DNA from: Dehalococcoidia bacterium SM23_28_2
GTDB taxonomy: Bacteria; Chloroflexota; Dehalococcoidia; SM23-28-2
Assembly: GCA_001303545.1 (NCBI GenBank)
Contig: LJUA01000047.1
Span: 1-12,270, forward strand
Direction of reading: 5' to 3'
DNA length: 12,270 nucleotides
Within the stretch, counting starts at the first letter, position 1. Each line of letters opens with the position of its first letter. Made by a program: the position numbers and the translations under genes. Below, in pieces: positions 1-6,623 of the stretch. The notes beneath the pieces were generated by a model that was not told where the DNA came from, searched no databases, and was given only the letters and a program-made list of their open reading frames with translations.

Positions 1-649
1 GTGCGCTCCCAATCCTGGCCAGCGGAGATCGCTCCACCGCTGCAGTCTCCGCGACCATCCACGGGGTAACGTCGTCGCATTCCAAGCCCGCTCGTGCCGC
101 CTCCCGTAGCAAACGACCGCGGGTCAGCGGAAAGACATCATAGCGTTCTGCCCGCCCCAGCAGCTGCACATAGGCATCCGCCAGCCCACGCGGGAGGCAG
201 GACAGAAACGGAAGCTTGTAATGTGGTTCAACAACCGCCAAACGGTTCGGCGTCGCCACGTAGGCCAATCCCCCAGGCGCCAACACCCGGCGCACCTCGC
301 GGAGGTGGGTTGCCGCGTCGACAACGTGTTCGATCACCTGGTTACTCACAACGATGGAGAAGGTTTCGGAGGGGAACGGCAAGGTCTCAGCCCGCCCTAA
401 AACGAAATCGAACCCCGACGTCGCCCGATAGTCAGCCATGTCGAGCGCTATCACATCCCAACCAAGTTGGTGAAGGTGCTCAGCCACGAACCCGGCCCCA
501 CACCCCACGTCTAGGGCCAACCTGCCGGAAACGCCCGGAGCCAGCCTGTCAAGGATGCGAGAGATCTTCCTCGCCTTTCGCATCCGAACCTGGGGCTCAC
601 TGTTCACATGAGAACTCGGCGCCACCCGCGCTTCTGCCTTCAGCATCAT
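1..649 (-). CDS. Class I SAM-dependent methyltransferase, 3' end cut by window edge
   Basis: Open from ATG at 649 to the left edge on the minus strand (216 full codons visible, no stop), so the gene is partial. Motif I is clear (LDVGCGAG, about residues 46-53), followed by an acidic residue ending the second strand (ALD, 68-70), motif II-like SNQVIEHV (102-109) and a GGLAYVATPN strand (126-135). This is the UbiE/Methyltransf_11-type Rossmann fold. An AGGTGAG Shine-Dalgarno lies directly upstream; the second ATG at 646 has slightly better spacing, and a GTG at 655 is also possible. It is the last visible gene of a minus-strand series after two polytopic membrane proteins, a setting typical of surface-glycan clusters, so a sugar, lipid or glycan methyltransferase is plausible. 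The substrate cannot be told from sequence. The fold is secure; the specific role is not. Confidence 0.85.
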   Translation of the reverse strand, partial: MMLKAEARVAPSSHVNSEPQVRMRKARKISRILDRLAPGVSGRLALDVGCGAGFVAEHLHQLGWDVIALDMADYRATSGFDFVLGRAETLPFPSETFSIVVSNQVIEHVVDAATHLREVRRVLAPGGLAYVATPNRLAVVEPHYKLPFLSCLPRGLADAYVQLLGRAERYDVFPLTRGRLLREAARAGLECDDVTPWMVAETAAVERSPLARIGSA

Positions 650-712
650 CCTCACCTTTTCCACAGCTCCCCGAAGGGACCTAGAATCAACATGAGTGCC
701 CCGAAACGCGGC

Positions 713-2346
713 CTACGGCGGTTCACAGTAAGACTCGCCATTCGCCGGCCCCAGCCCATCGCGCCAAGCTCCCGGGTAAGCCCAAAGCTCGCACTGCGGC
801 ACAGTACAGGATCCCGATACCGATTCCGATTGCAGCCAGTCCTGATTCACCTTGTAGAGCGTGAACGAATCGCCATCGTGGACCTCGGTGAAGCCTGCGG
901 ATTGTGGCAGGCAGATGTAGTGGCGCGGCGGCTGGCCGGTTGCAGTGAATGCCCAATAGTTGAAGTCGCGCTCCCAGCGGTGAATGTTCTTCTGGAAGAG
1001 AACCCAGCCGATGTCTCGATCGGCAAAGAGCTCGCGTACTCTTTCCTCATCCTGCCAGAGTATGTAATCAAGGTACTCGTCTTCAGAAAAGAACAAGAAG
1101 GTGTAGACCTGGTTGTCCGGCAGCAGCGCCTGCAGATACGAGGCGCGCGCCATCAAAGCTCGGTCATCGTCAATCTTGCTTGCCACACTTTCGAGTTCCC
1201 CGTAGAGCGGCGAGGCGCGTGCCGCCCTGACGTCGTCCAGATGCGTCGAGATGGCCGTCGAAGCAGTGACCACAGCTAGGAGAGCGATGACCGATGTGGC
1301 CAGGACGACTAGATAACGCCGCGCCTCGTTCCAGCAACTGCACCGCTAGGGCAAGTCCCGCACCGGCCATCAACGCGATTGCTGGGACCGCTATATACAC
1401 GTAACGCGAAAAAGGCGCTGGCTGCGTGACGATGTGAGGAACGAGCGTCGCGACCATAGCTGCCGCGATCATTGCCGACACGCGGGAGCCATGCACTTTG
1501 GCGATGACCAGCAATCCCACCCCCGCCAGCAGCCACAGCCAGATAGGAGCGGCAGCCAGCAGCATGTCCGGGAGAGCCTGAGTGGCATATCCAGGCACGT
1601 CGTAGTCCGGCCTTCGATAGAACGAGTGCAGGCCGTCCCAGTATTCGACCAACAGGAAGTTGTACGGATAGTAGAAGGCGTGACGGACGCCGGCGACGGC
1701 AATGTGCCAGATCGCGAAGGGCAATGGCAAACGCGGTGGAGTGCCGTGGATTACGACAGGCGGATGCGATCAAGAACAGCCCAGAGTAGCCGAAGAACAC
1801 GAACGGCTGATAAGCTGGAAGGTTGGACGATCGCTGCCAGTACTCGGGCGAGGAGAGCAGAAACAGCCCGGCGATGGCTCCTGCCCATGGCAGGCCGGTG
1901 ATGCGCCAGGCGATGACGGCTACCAGGGCGAGCAGCAAAGCGCCAAACAGCGCCGGCACGACGGTAGCAAACCCAGGATGACCGATGACGAAGAACGGAG
2001 CGTAGATTACCACCTGAATAGGGGGAGCCAGTATCTCAACCCATTGGGGGTTACCATCAACTGCAGCTCTCGCGGTCGACAGGAGGGTTCCAGTGACAGC
2101 ACTGGTGGGGGGCCGCATCGTGCCCAACAGGAGGCCGATGGCCGCCATGCCCGCCAGGCCGCCCATGAGCACTACCCCTAGCGAAGAGAAGATGGCCGCT
2201 TCAAGGTCACCACGCGTCCTCGCCGTCCGCTCGGCGGGGGAGCGCATGGCCACAGAGCGTAGGGGCACGCGGGCGCCTCCCGCAACGCTCGCGCTCAGAG
2301 TGATGTCCTCCGCCGGCCTTCCGGCCCAATCATTCGGGCGTCGCAC
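713..2346 (-). pseudogene. GT-C-like polytopic membrane protein broken by two +1 frameshifts
   Basis: Three minus-strand reading frames join into one protein. The N-terminal part runs from GTG 2346 (AAGGAG Shine-Dalgarno, 9-nt spacing) to about 1715-1750. The middle part continues to about 1300-1345, and the C-terminal part ends at TAG 713-715. The C-terminal frame has a stop at 1346-1348, so the second break lies below that. Each junction needs a shift of one extra base. The N-terminal and middle parts hold several hydrophobic helices (for example around VVIYAPFFVIG and IWLWLLAGVGLLVIA). After a last helix comes a soluble tail of about 180 residues with DIGWVLFQKN and SFTLYKVN. Helices followed by such a tail resemble bacterial GT-C/GT39-like glycosyltransferases, but I see no clear catalytic acidic pair in the first loop. 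It starts 21 nt after the stop of the 637-aa gene, so the two are probably co-transcribed. The shifts may be real decay or base-calling errors; the remaining protein-like sequence on both sides shows they are recent or artefactual. Confidence 0.7.
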
Positions 2347-2367
2347 AGTGCCTTGCTCCTTGTGGAC

Positions 2368-4281
2368 TCAAGGGTTTTCTGTATCAAATGGACGCCATCG
2401 ATGCGCCGATGTTACAGATAGGTGTATCCCCTCCGCCGCGCAGACTTCCGCCTCTGGCAGCACGTACACCCTATCGTGCACCTTAACCAACTCCGGGTTT
2501 TCCAGGCTTCTCATGCTGTAGACCATGCTCACGCCGTGCTCCCGGAGCCAGTCGGCGTCGGGCACGCCGTCAGCGAGCACGTCTTTCGCTTCGGCCACTT
2601 CGGTGGGCCGCACGGGAGCAGCCGTTGCGGGAATCGCCGCATAGGCGTGCCTGCCGGTGACGGCCGCAAAAGCCCGGCCGAATTGGGGGTCGGTTAGGGC
2701 GCGCTCGTAGCCTGAGCAGAGATTGTTGTCTATCCACAGGAAGTCCTCATACTGGATGTCATTGATGCGGTGGTAATAGCGCTCCTCGTAGCGACTCTGA
2801 AGGTTCAGTGCAACCGACGGCAGCATGACGGCGGCAAGCACCAGCCCTGCGGCGGCAAATGACGCTCCGTTCGCCCATGTAGGGCTGAGCCGTGCAGAAA
2901 GCCATCTGCGTATCCGCGATGTCGCCAGGGCGGCGATCAACAGGAGCAATAGCGACAGATAGAGGATGCTGCGGGAGTAGAGAGCGGCGTTTCCCACCGC
3001 GAACTGGTAGTGCAGAAAGGCGTAGGTGGACACGAGAACCGTTGTCACCAGTAGTGCGCGGTCGGTGCGTCTGCCGCTCACGGCAAGCAGTGCCAGGCCG
3101 AGGACGAAGAGCGGATAGGGGATATAGCCGAGCCGGGCGATCATGTCCCCGGGGGCAACGAGCAACTCCTGAGGAAGCGGCTCGCCGGCTGCTTCTCCCA
3201 CCAGCCAGCCGTTGTAGGCGAGGATCGGGAGTGAGGAGAGGGCGATAGCCATCAGCACCATGCTCAGGTGAATCAATGCCCGCCGCCCAATAGGGCGTCG
3301 GGTCAGGACACGACGGAGCGTCTGGAAGAGGCCGTAGACGGCGATGATGACACCGGCAAACAGAGCCGTGGGGGCATGGGCGATGAACAGGAAGGAGAGG
3401 ATCAGCAGCAGGAGCACCGGCAGCCCTTTGGAGGACCAGAAAGTGCTCATCAAGAACAGGATCAGGGGCACAAAGAACAGCCCAAGGGCCACGGGGACGA
3501 CGAAGGCCGGGCCGAGGAAGCGCACTGTGGTAGGAACGAAGGAGGCGAAGAGGGCAGCCTCGAGGCCGAAGCCGCGTCGGTTCCCGAATATGTAAGCGCT
3601 GAAGGCCGCCAGGGCGAAGACGGCGGACGGAAGATACCAGAATATGTCCAGCCAGGGGAGGTCTGTCAGGAGCTGGAACTCTGCAAGGAAAAGGTGGTAG
3701 CCGACCTCAAAATGGGGGGAAGACCTGGTCTCCTCCGTGATCGGGTCGGCTCTGTCCTCTCCTGTGACCGGGTCGAAGAAGGGGATCGTTCCCTCCGCGA
3801 CGATGGTGCGCGCCTCTGCGAAGTGGGTCCACTCGTCTGTGTGTAGGGGGTAGGGGTAGTCAAGGCGGGGGATCAAGCTGGTGTAGAAGGCGAACCCCAT
3901 GATCATCCCCAGAGCCAGGAGTCTGGCCACGCTCGCAGCCGAAATCGGCCTCCGGAGGCACTTTGGCATGCCAATGCTTGCCATCGAGAGGGCCCGCAGC
4001 CGAAACGAGGTCCGCCAAAGGGCAGCCAGCGTCCCTGTGAGGGTCAGAGCGAGGATGAGGATAAGGGTGGTCCTGACATCGATGGCAATGCCCAGGGGGA
4101 GGTTTAGCAGGAACAGGCCGAGGGGCACGAGCGCGATGCTCAGGATGGCGCTAACGCCTAGCCTCTCCAATATGGAAAGCCTGTCGCGGGCTAGGAGCGC
4201 GTAGCTCCAGGGCAGGCCCGGGACAAGGAAGACTAGCGAGACGCCCGCGGCGATCCGCAGAGGGACAAGAATGGCTTCCAA
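2368..4281 (-). CDS. Polytopic membrane protein, GT-C superfamily glycosyltransferase-like
   Basis: 637 aa with about 11-13 predicted hydrophobic helices. The N-terminus (residues 10-60, VPGLPWSYALL then a long helix) resembles the start of DUF1616-type membrane proteins common in archaea and Chloroflexota. The long loop after the third or fourth helix carries HTDEW (residues 147-151); an acidic pair at this position (D149, E150) is the usual catalytic or metal-binding signature of GT-C enzymes such as GT39, GT83 and AglB-type transferases. The last 150 residues form a soluble C-terminal domain. The start is TTG at 4281, the first start codon of the open frame, with GGAG about 10 nt upstream; the first internal ATG would remove two helices. 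It leads the minus-strand series and is divergent from the archaellum operon. A role in surface-glycan or glycoprotein synthesis using a lipid-linked sugar donor is inferred from fold and context. A polymer ligase or flippase-like role is the main alternative. Confidence 0.7.
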   Translation of the reverse strand: MEAILVPLRIAAGVSLVFLVPGLPWSYALLARDRLSILERLGVSAILSIALVPLGLFLLNLPLGIAIDVRTTLILILALTLTGTLAALWRTSFRLRALSMASIGMPKCLRRPISAASVARLLALGMIMGFAFYTSLIPRLDYPYPLHTDEWTHFAEARTIVAEGTIPFFDPVTGEDRADPITEETRSSPHFEVGYHLFLAEFQLLTDLPWLDIFWYLPSAVFALAAFSAYIFGNRRGFGLEAALFASFVPTTVRFLGPAFVVPVALGLFFVPLILFLMSTFWSSKGLPVLLLLILSFLFIAHAPTALFAGVIIAVYGLFQTLRRVLTRRPIGRRALIHLSMVLMAIALSSLPILAYNGWLVGEAAGEPLPQELLVAPGDMIARLGYIPYPLFVLGLALLAVSGRRTDRALLVTTVLVSTYAFLHYQFAVGNAALYSRSILYLSLLLLLIAALATSRIRRWLSARLSPTWANGASFAAAGLVLAAVMLPSVALNLQSRYEERYYHRINDIQYEDFLWIDNNLCSGYERALTDPQFGRAFAAVTGRHAYAAIPATAAPVRPTEVAEAKDVLADGVPDADWLREHGVSMVYSMRSLENPELVKVHDRVYVLPEAEVCAAEGIHLSVTSAHRWRPFDTENP

Positions 4282-4308
4282 GGCTGCAACTCCAGCTATA
4301 TGACGTAA

Positions 4309-4412
4309 TTGATATAGCGATGTTACAGGGGTTGCGAGAGTTGTTGTGGAAGCCAGCCAGGTTTCTTCAATGGGACGTTATATCAAGAACGCTCACGGCT
4401 GCATGTAACATC
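4309..4412. repeat. Two interleaved inverted repeats
   Basis: TTGATATA at 4309-4316 is the exact reverse complement of TATATCAA at 4379-4386. GATGTTACA at 4319-4327 is the exact reverse complement of TGTAACATC at 4404-4412. The pairs are interleaved rather than nested, so as RNA they would form a pseudoknot; as DNA they look like two operator motifs each present once in each orientation. Their position between divergent genes fits a shared regulator site. Confidence 0.5.
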
Positions 4413-4469
4413 CGAACATCAATGGCGTCAATTGATAGTGAGATAGTGAAAACCATGAAGGAGCCGTGA
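4393..4469 (+). repeat. 8-bp inverted repeat enclosing a 61-nt segment
   Basis: TCACGGCT (4393-4400) is perfectly complementary to AGCCGTGA (4462-4469), which could form the closing stem of a folded leader RNA. Inside it, ATCAA (4418-4422) can pair with TTGAT (4432-4436). A closing stem around an internal hairpin is riboswitch-like, but no known aptamer core is recognised. Confidence 0.4.
4434..4449 (+). repeat. Tandem direct repeat GATAGTGA x2
   Basis: The 8-mer GATAGTGA occurs twice without a gap, at 4434-4441 and 4442-4449. In the leader of a regulated gene this could be a protein-binding site or slippage product; no function can be assigned from sequence alone. Confidence 0.6.
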
Positions 4470-4549
4470 AGGGAGGTGGTCGCCCTAGAAACGGACGACT
4501 TTATTGTTTAGTGCTCCGGCCGATGGGGGAAGCAACAAACGGCTAGGTC

Positions 4550-4569
4550 TTGAGTAGCGTCTACCTCAA
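4550..4569 (+). promoter_or_regulatory. Stem-loop just upstream of the archaellin ribosome site
   Basis: TTGAGTAG (4550-4557) pairs with CTA plus CTCAA (4561-4569) with one bulged C (4564) and a 3-nt CGT loop. An outer helix ACGG (4539-4542)/CCGT (4571-4574) can extend it. GGTC (4546-4549) could alternatively pair with GACC (4579-4582) next to the Shine-Dalgarno, giving a possible switch in access to the ribosome site. The pairing is read by eye; no energy calculation was made. Confidence 0.45.
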
Positions 4570-4583
4570 ACCGTAAGGGACCC

Positions 4584-4591
4584 AAAGGAGG
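4584..4591 (+). promoter_or_regulatory. Strong Shine-Dalgarno site of the archaellin gene
   Basis: AAAGGAGG lies 8 nt before the ATG at 4600, a near-complete match to the anti-Shine-Dalgarno sequence. It fixes the archaellin start and predicts high translation, as expected for the abundant filament subunit. Confidence 0.85.
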
Positions 4592-4599
4592 AAGGCTGA

Positions 4600-5193
4600 A
4601 TGCGTGGTAGACTGGCAAGGCTGTTCCGCAGCCTGCACAAGAAAGAGGAAGGCATCACGGGGCTGGAGACGGCGATTATCCTGATCGCGTTCGTGATCGT
4701 GGCCTCGGTGTTTGCATTCGTAGTGCTGAGCACGGGTCTGTTCAGCTCTGAGCGAGGTAAGGAGGCCGTCTTCGCCGGACTGGAGAAGGCCCGTGGCAAC
4801 CTGGAGGTCCGGGGCGCCCTCACGGTTACCGACACGGACACCAACGGGACGATCGACAGCTCGGACCAGATCGATTTCAACGTGGCCCTCGCCGCCGGCG
4901 GTTTCCCCATTAGCCTGGATCCTACGGCCTACACCAACACGGTGGTCGTCAACTACATCGACCAGCAGGTCCGCGTGCCCGACGTCAGCTATACGGTGAC
5001 CTGGATCCTGGACGACGGCGATGACCTGTTGGAGGTCGGCGAGTTGGCCCAGGCCACGGTGAGTCCCCCCGCTGGCGCCTCGCTCGTTGAGAACGAGATC
5101 TTCACTCTGGAGGTAGTTCCGCCTTCGGGTGGCACGCTGTTGATCATGCGGACGATGCCTCCGTCGATCGACGACGTAATGGACCTCCACTAG
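4600..5193 (+). CDS. arlB: Archaellin (archaeal flagellin, filament subunit)
   Basis: 197 aa, the major subunit of the archaellum filament. It has a basic leader (residues 1-18) ending in KKEEG, then ITGLETAIILIAF. This is a class III (type IV pilin-like) signal peptide with cleavage expected at G18|I19 and glutamate at mature position +5 (E23). The hydrophobic helix (19-45) and the following LSTGLFSSERGKEAV (43-57) match the conserved N-terminal core of archaellins. The C-terminal part is a small beta-rich domain with DDLLEVGELA (141-150), similar to the LLEPGE motif of archaellins. An EF-hand-like loop lies at 78-89 (D78, D80, N82, G83, I85, D89). N82-G-T84 is a possible N-glycosylation sequon. 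It is the first operon gene, has a very strong ribosome site and is followed by a stem-loop. Processing needs a prepilin peptidase (ArlK/PibD or a bacterial PilD), not seen here. Only one archaellin copy is visible. Confidence 0.93.
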   Translation: MRGRLARLFRSLHKKEEGITGLETAIILIAFVIVASVFAFVVLSTGLFSSERGKEAVFAGLEKARGNLEVRGALTVTDTDTNGTIDSSDQIDFNVALAAGGFPISLDPTAYTNTVVVNYIDQQVRVPDVSYTVTWILDDGDDLLEVGELAQATVSPPAGASLVENEIFTLEVVPPSGGTLLIMRTMPPSIDDVMDLH

Positions 5194-5205
5194 ACCTTTC
5201 AGTGG

Positions 5206-5239
5206 GTGCTCCGGGGTTTGAACACGCTCCCCGGGGCAC
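5206..5239 (+). promoter_or_regulatory. Strong stem-loop downstream of the archaellin gene
   Basis: GTGCTCCGGGG (5206-5216) pairs with CCCCGGGGCAC (5229-5239) over 11 bp with one G-U pair and a 12-nt loop (5217-5228). No U-tract follows, so it is not a canonical intrinsic terminator. Its position 13 nt after the archaellin stop fits an mRNA-stabilising or processing element that raises archaellin mRNA above the motor genes; partial attenuation is also possible. Confidence 0.65.
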
Positions 5240-5265
5240 TGCCGAAGGGAAGGGGTTGAGCTCAC

Positions 5266-6072
5266 ATGGAGCTGAGCACCAAGGTCAAAGAACTGGAGGA
5301 CGAGCTTAAAGTCCTGAAGGCGGAGATCCGCAACGTCCTTCTGGACATCCGGGAGGTCATCCTGGACGGGTCCAATCCCTTGGCCGATCAACAGGAACCC
5401 GCCTACCTGCGCATGGATCTGACCACCACCGCGCGAACCATGGCCGCCGAGGAGGCTGCCCGGGCGGCCCGCGATGCGCTAGAGCAGGCGAAGGGCCAAC
5501 AGGACACGGAGGACAAGGCGGAAGAGCCGAAGGCAGAGGAGGCGCGGGAGGAGGAAAAGGCCGAAGAGGAGACAGAGGACGAGCCCGAAGAGTCCGAGGT
5601 GGAAGAGGCGCCGGAGCAGGTAGAAGGCGAAGAGGATACGGAGGGCGAGGCGGAAGAGCCTGAGGCGGAGGAGACGCCAGAGGAGATCGAGGGCGAGGAG
5701 GACAAGCTCGGAGAGCCGGAGGCCAGCGACGAAGCTGGCGAGCCGCCTCCCAACGGCAAGGCCTTTCGCAGGGCCAGGACACGCCCGGAGGCCCTCCTTG
5801 AGGGCATGCAGATACCGCCCGCGTACTTCGCCTCTCTGCTGCCCACGGGCGCCGCCAGCGGCCTCGCAGCCTGGGCGACTGAGGCCATGGCTACCATCGG
5901 GCCGCAGGACCTGGAGCGAGTGATCACCATACACCGCCTCTGGGGCTCTCTCCCTCCCAACATCAGCTACGCCCTGGCCCACCTGCAGCGACTCATTCGC
6001 TCGTCCCGAGAACGAGAGCCGGCCTGGCTGAAAGTCATGCAGGACATGGAGAAACTGGCCTCCTCGTCTTGA
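5266..6072 (+). CDS. ArlC/ArlD/ArlE-like archaellum cytosolic scaffold with acidic linker
   Basis: 268 aa, no signal peptide or membrane helix. Residues 1-38 form a coiled coil (LKAEIRNVLLDIREVI, then SNPL). The DIR...NP pattern matches what I recall of the N-termini of euryarchaeal FlaC/FlaD proteins. Residues about 79-155 are a Glu/Pro/Ala/Asp-rich disordered stretch. Residues 185-265 form a compact helical domain with LLPTGAASGLAAW and IHRLWGSLPPNISYAL. Its layout resembles the C-terminal FlaD/FlaE domain: a Leu-Pro start, a W-centred helix, then a helix-turn near a Gly-x-hydrophobic step. In Euryarchaeota, ArlC/D/E form a cytosolic ring under the motor and connect it to CheF/CheY switching. 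Position between archaellin and the ArlF/G-type genes fits this family. A single protein apparently replaces the usual two or three. The ribosome site is AGGGG about 10 nt before ATG. The family call rests on short motifs and context. Confidence 0.6.
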   Translation: MELSTKVKELEDELKVLKAEIRNVLLDIREVILDGSNPLADQQEPAYLRMDLTTTARTMAAEEAARAARDALEQAKGQQDTEDKAEEPKAEEAREEEKAEEETEDEPEESEVEEAPEQVEGEEDTEGEAEEPEAEETPEEIEGEEDKLGEPEASDEAGEPPPNGKAFRRARTRPEALLEGMQIPPAYFASLLPTGAASGLAAWATEAMATIGPQDLERVITIHRLWGSLPPNISYALAHLQRLIRSSREREPAWLKVMQDMEKLASSS

Positions 6073-6111
6073 CGAAGGGGCGGTCGGGCTGACTTGAGGC
6101 GGAGGTAGACC

Positions 6112-6615
6112 GTGGATAAGGTCATTGCCTCCATGCTGCTCATCATCGCGTCGATCGTGGCCACGGTGGTGGTGGTCAACGCGGTGCTTCCTGCTATCCA
6201 GCGCACCAGCAGCGACATCGCGACCGCCAGCGACGTGGTGGGCACTCGGCTGCGCAGTGACGTCAGGATCGTGGAGACCGCGGGGGTCGTGGGCGAGGAC
6301 TACGTTCAGATATGGGCTAAGAACGTGGGCGCCTCCACTATCCCCTCTCTGGAGAAGATCGACGTCTTCTTCGGCGAGACGGATGACTTCGAGCGCATCG
6401 GCTACGATTCGGAGGACACCTGTCCCAACCCTTCGCCGCCGCCTCGCAGCGAGAACTGCTGGCAGTATGCCCTGGAGAACGACGAAGAGTGGGCTCCCTA
6501 CGCCACTCTGCGGATCACTGTCTATCTGACCTATGACCTTGAGACGGATAAGGACTATGTGAGCACCATCGTCCTGCCCAACGGCCTTATCGCCAGCAAG
6601 GTGTTCACACTGTAG
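6112..6615 (+). CDS. arlG: Archaellum stator protein, ArlG-like (ArlF/ArlG family)
   Basis: 167 aa starting at GTG 6112, with GGAGG (6101-6105) 6 nt upstream. One N-terminal membrane helix (residues about 4-26) is followed by a short amphipathic stretch and an extracellular beta-sandwich. RLRSDVRIVE (46-55), then YVQIWAKNVGASTI (64-77), resembles the T-D-F-x-I-I and Y-V-K-N-x-G pattern of ArlG. In archaea, ArlG forms filaments capped by ArlF that tie the motor to the S-layer, so the torque generator can push against the envelope. Two cysteines (C104 and C116) bracket a Pro-rich loop and could form a disulfide outside the cell. The order G then F before H-I-J is as in Sulfolobus. Membership of the F/G family is fairly secure; F versus G is less certain. 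Confidence 0.7.
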   Translation: MDKVIASMLLIIASIVATVVVVNAVLPAIQRTSSDIATASDVVGTRLRSDVRIVETAGVVGEDYVQIWAKNVGASTIPSLEKIDVFFGETDDFERIGYDSEDTCPNPSPPPRSENCWQYALENDEEWAPYATLRITVYLTYDLETDKDYVSTIVLPNGLIASKVFTL

Positions 6616-6623
6616 GTGAAGCT

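Larger units (their letters stand above)
4282..4599. promoter_or_regulatory. Divergent intergenic region with structured leader of the archaellin gene
   Basis: 318 nt between divergently transcribed genes, visibly more AT-rich than its flanks, so promoters for both directions should lie here. I found no convincing -35/-10 pair or archaeal BRE/TATA box. It contains several inverted repeats (4309-4316 with 4379-4386; 4319-4327 with 4404-4412; 4393-4400 with 4462-4469), a tandem 8-mer (4434-4449), and two local hairpins near the start codon (4479-4499 and 4550-4569). No ORF with a credible ribosome site is present. It does not match a riboswitch class I can name. Confidence 0.6.

Noticed and set aside
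668..679. Small hairpin with a TTCG loop on the minus strand between the membrane protein and methyltransferase genes
   Set aside because: The stem is only 4 bp with no U-tract; too weak to call a terminator.
94..1279. Plus-strand open frames of 196 and 223 aa
   Set aside because: Composition is Pro/Arg/Ser-rich with no domain pattern, and they lie antisense to the methyltransferase and the membrane protein, whose frames show real motifs.
3268..3846. Plus-strand frame of 192 aa rich in Glu, Gly and Gln
   Set aside because: Complement of hydrophobic membrane helices of the 637-aa protein; no independent coding signs.
4455..4469. Four-codon leader peptide (ATG AAG GAG CCG TGA)
   Set aside because: There is no ribosome site before it, and such short frames occur by chance.
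4510..4591. Cyclic-di-GMP (GEMM) riboswitch before arlB
   Set aside because: The leader is structured and the biology would fit, but the conserved core with a GAAA-capped stem followed by GACGCAAAGC is not present.
5206..5239. Rho-independent terminator after the archaellin
   Set aside because: The stem is strong, but no U-run follows and the operon continues in the same direction.
4561..5391. Minus-strand open frame of 276 aa opposite the archaellin
   Set aside because: It is the complement of a clear archaellin with a strong ribosome site. The antisense protein is Asp/His/Gln-rich without domains.
5403..5982. Minus-strand open frames of 186 and 167 aa opposite the acidic linker
   Set aside because: Ser- or Leu-rich repeats are the expected reverse reading of GAG/GAA-rich codons.
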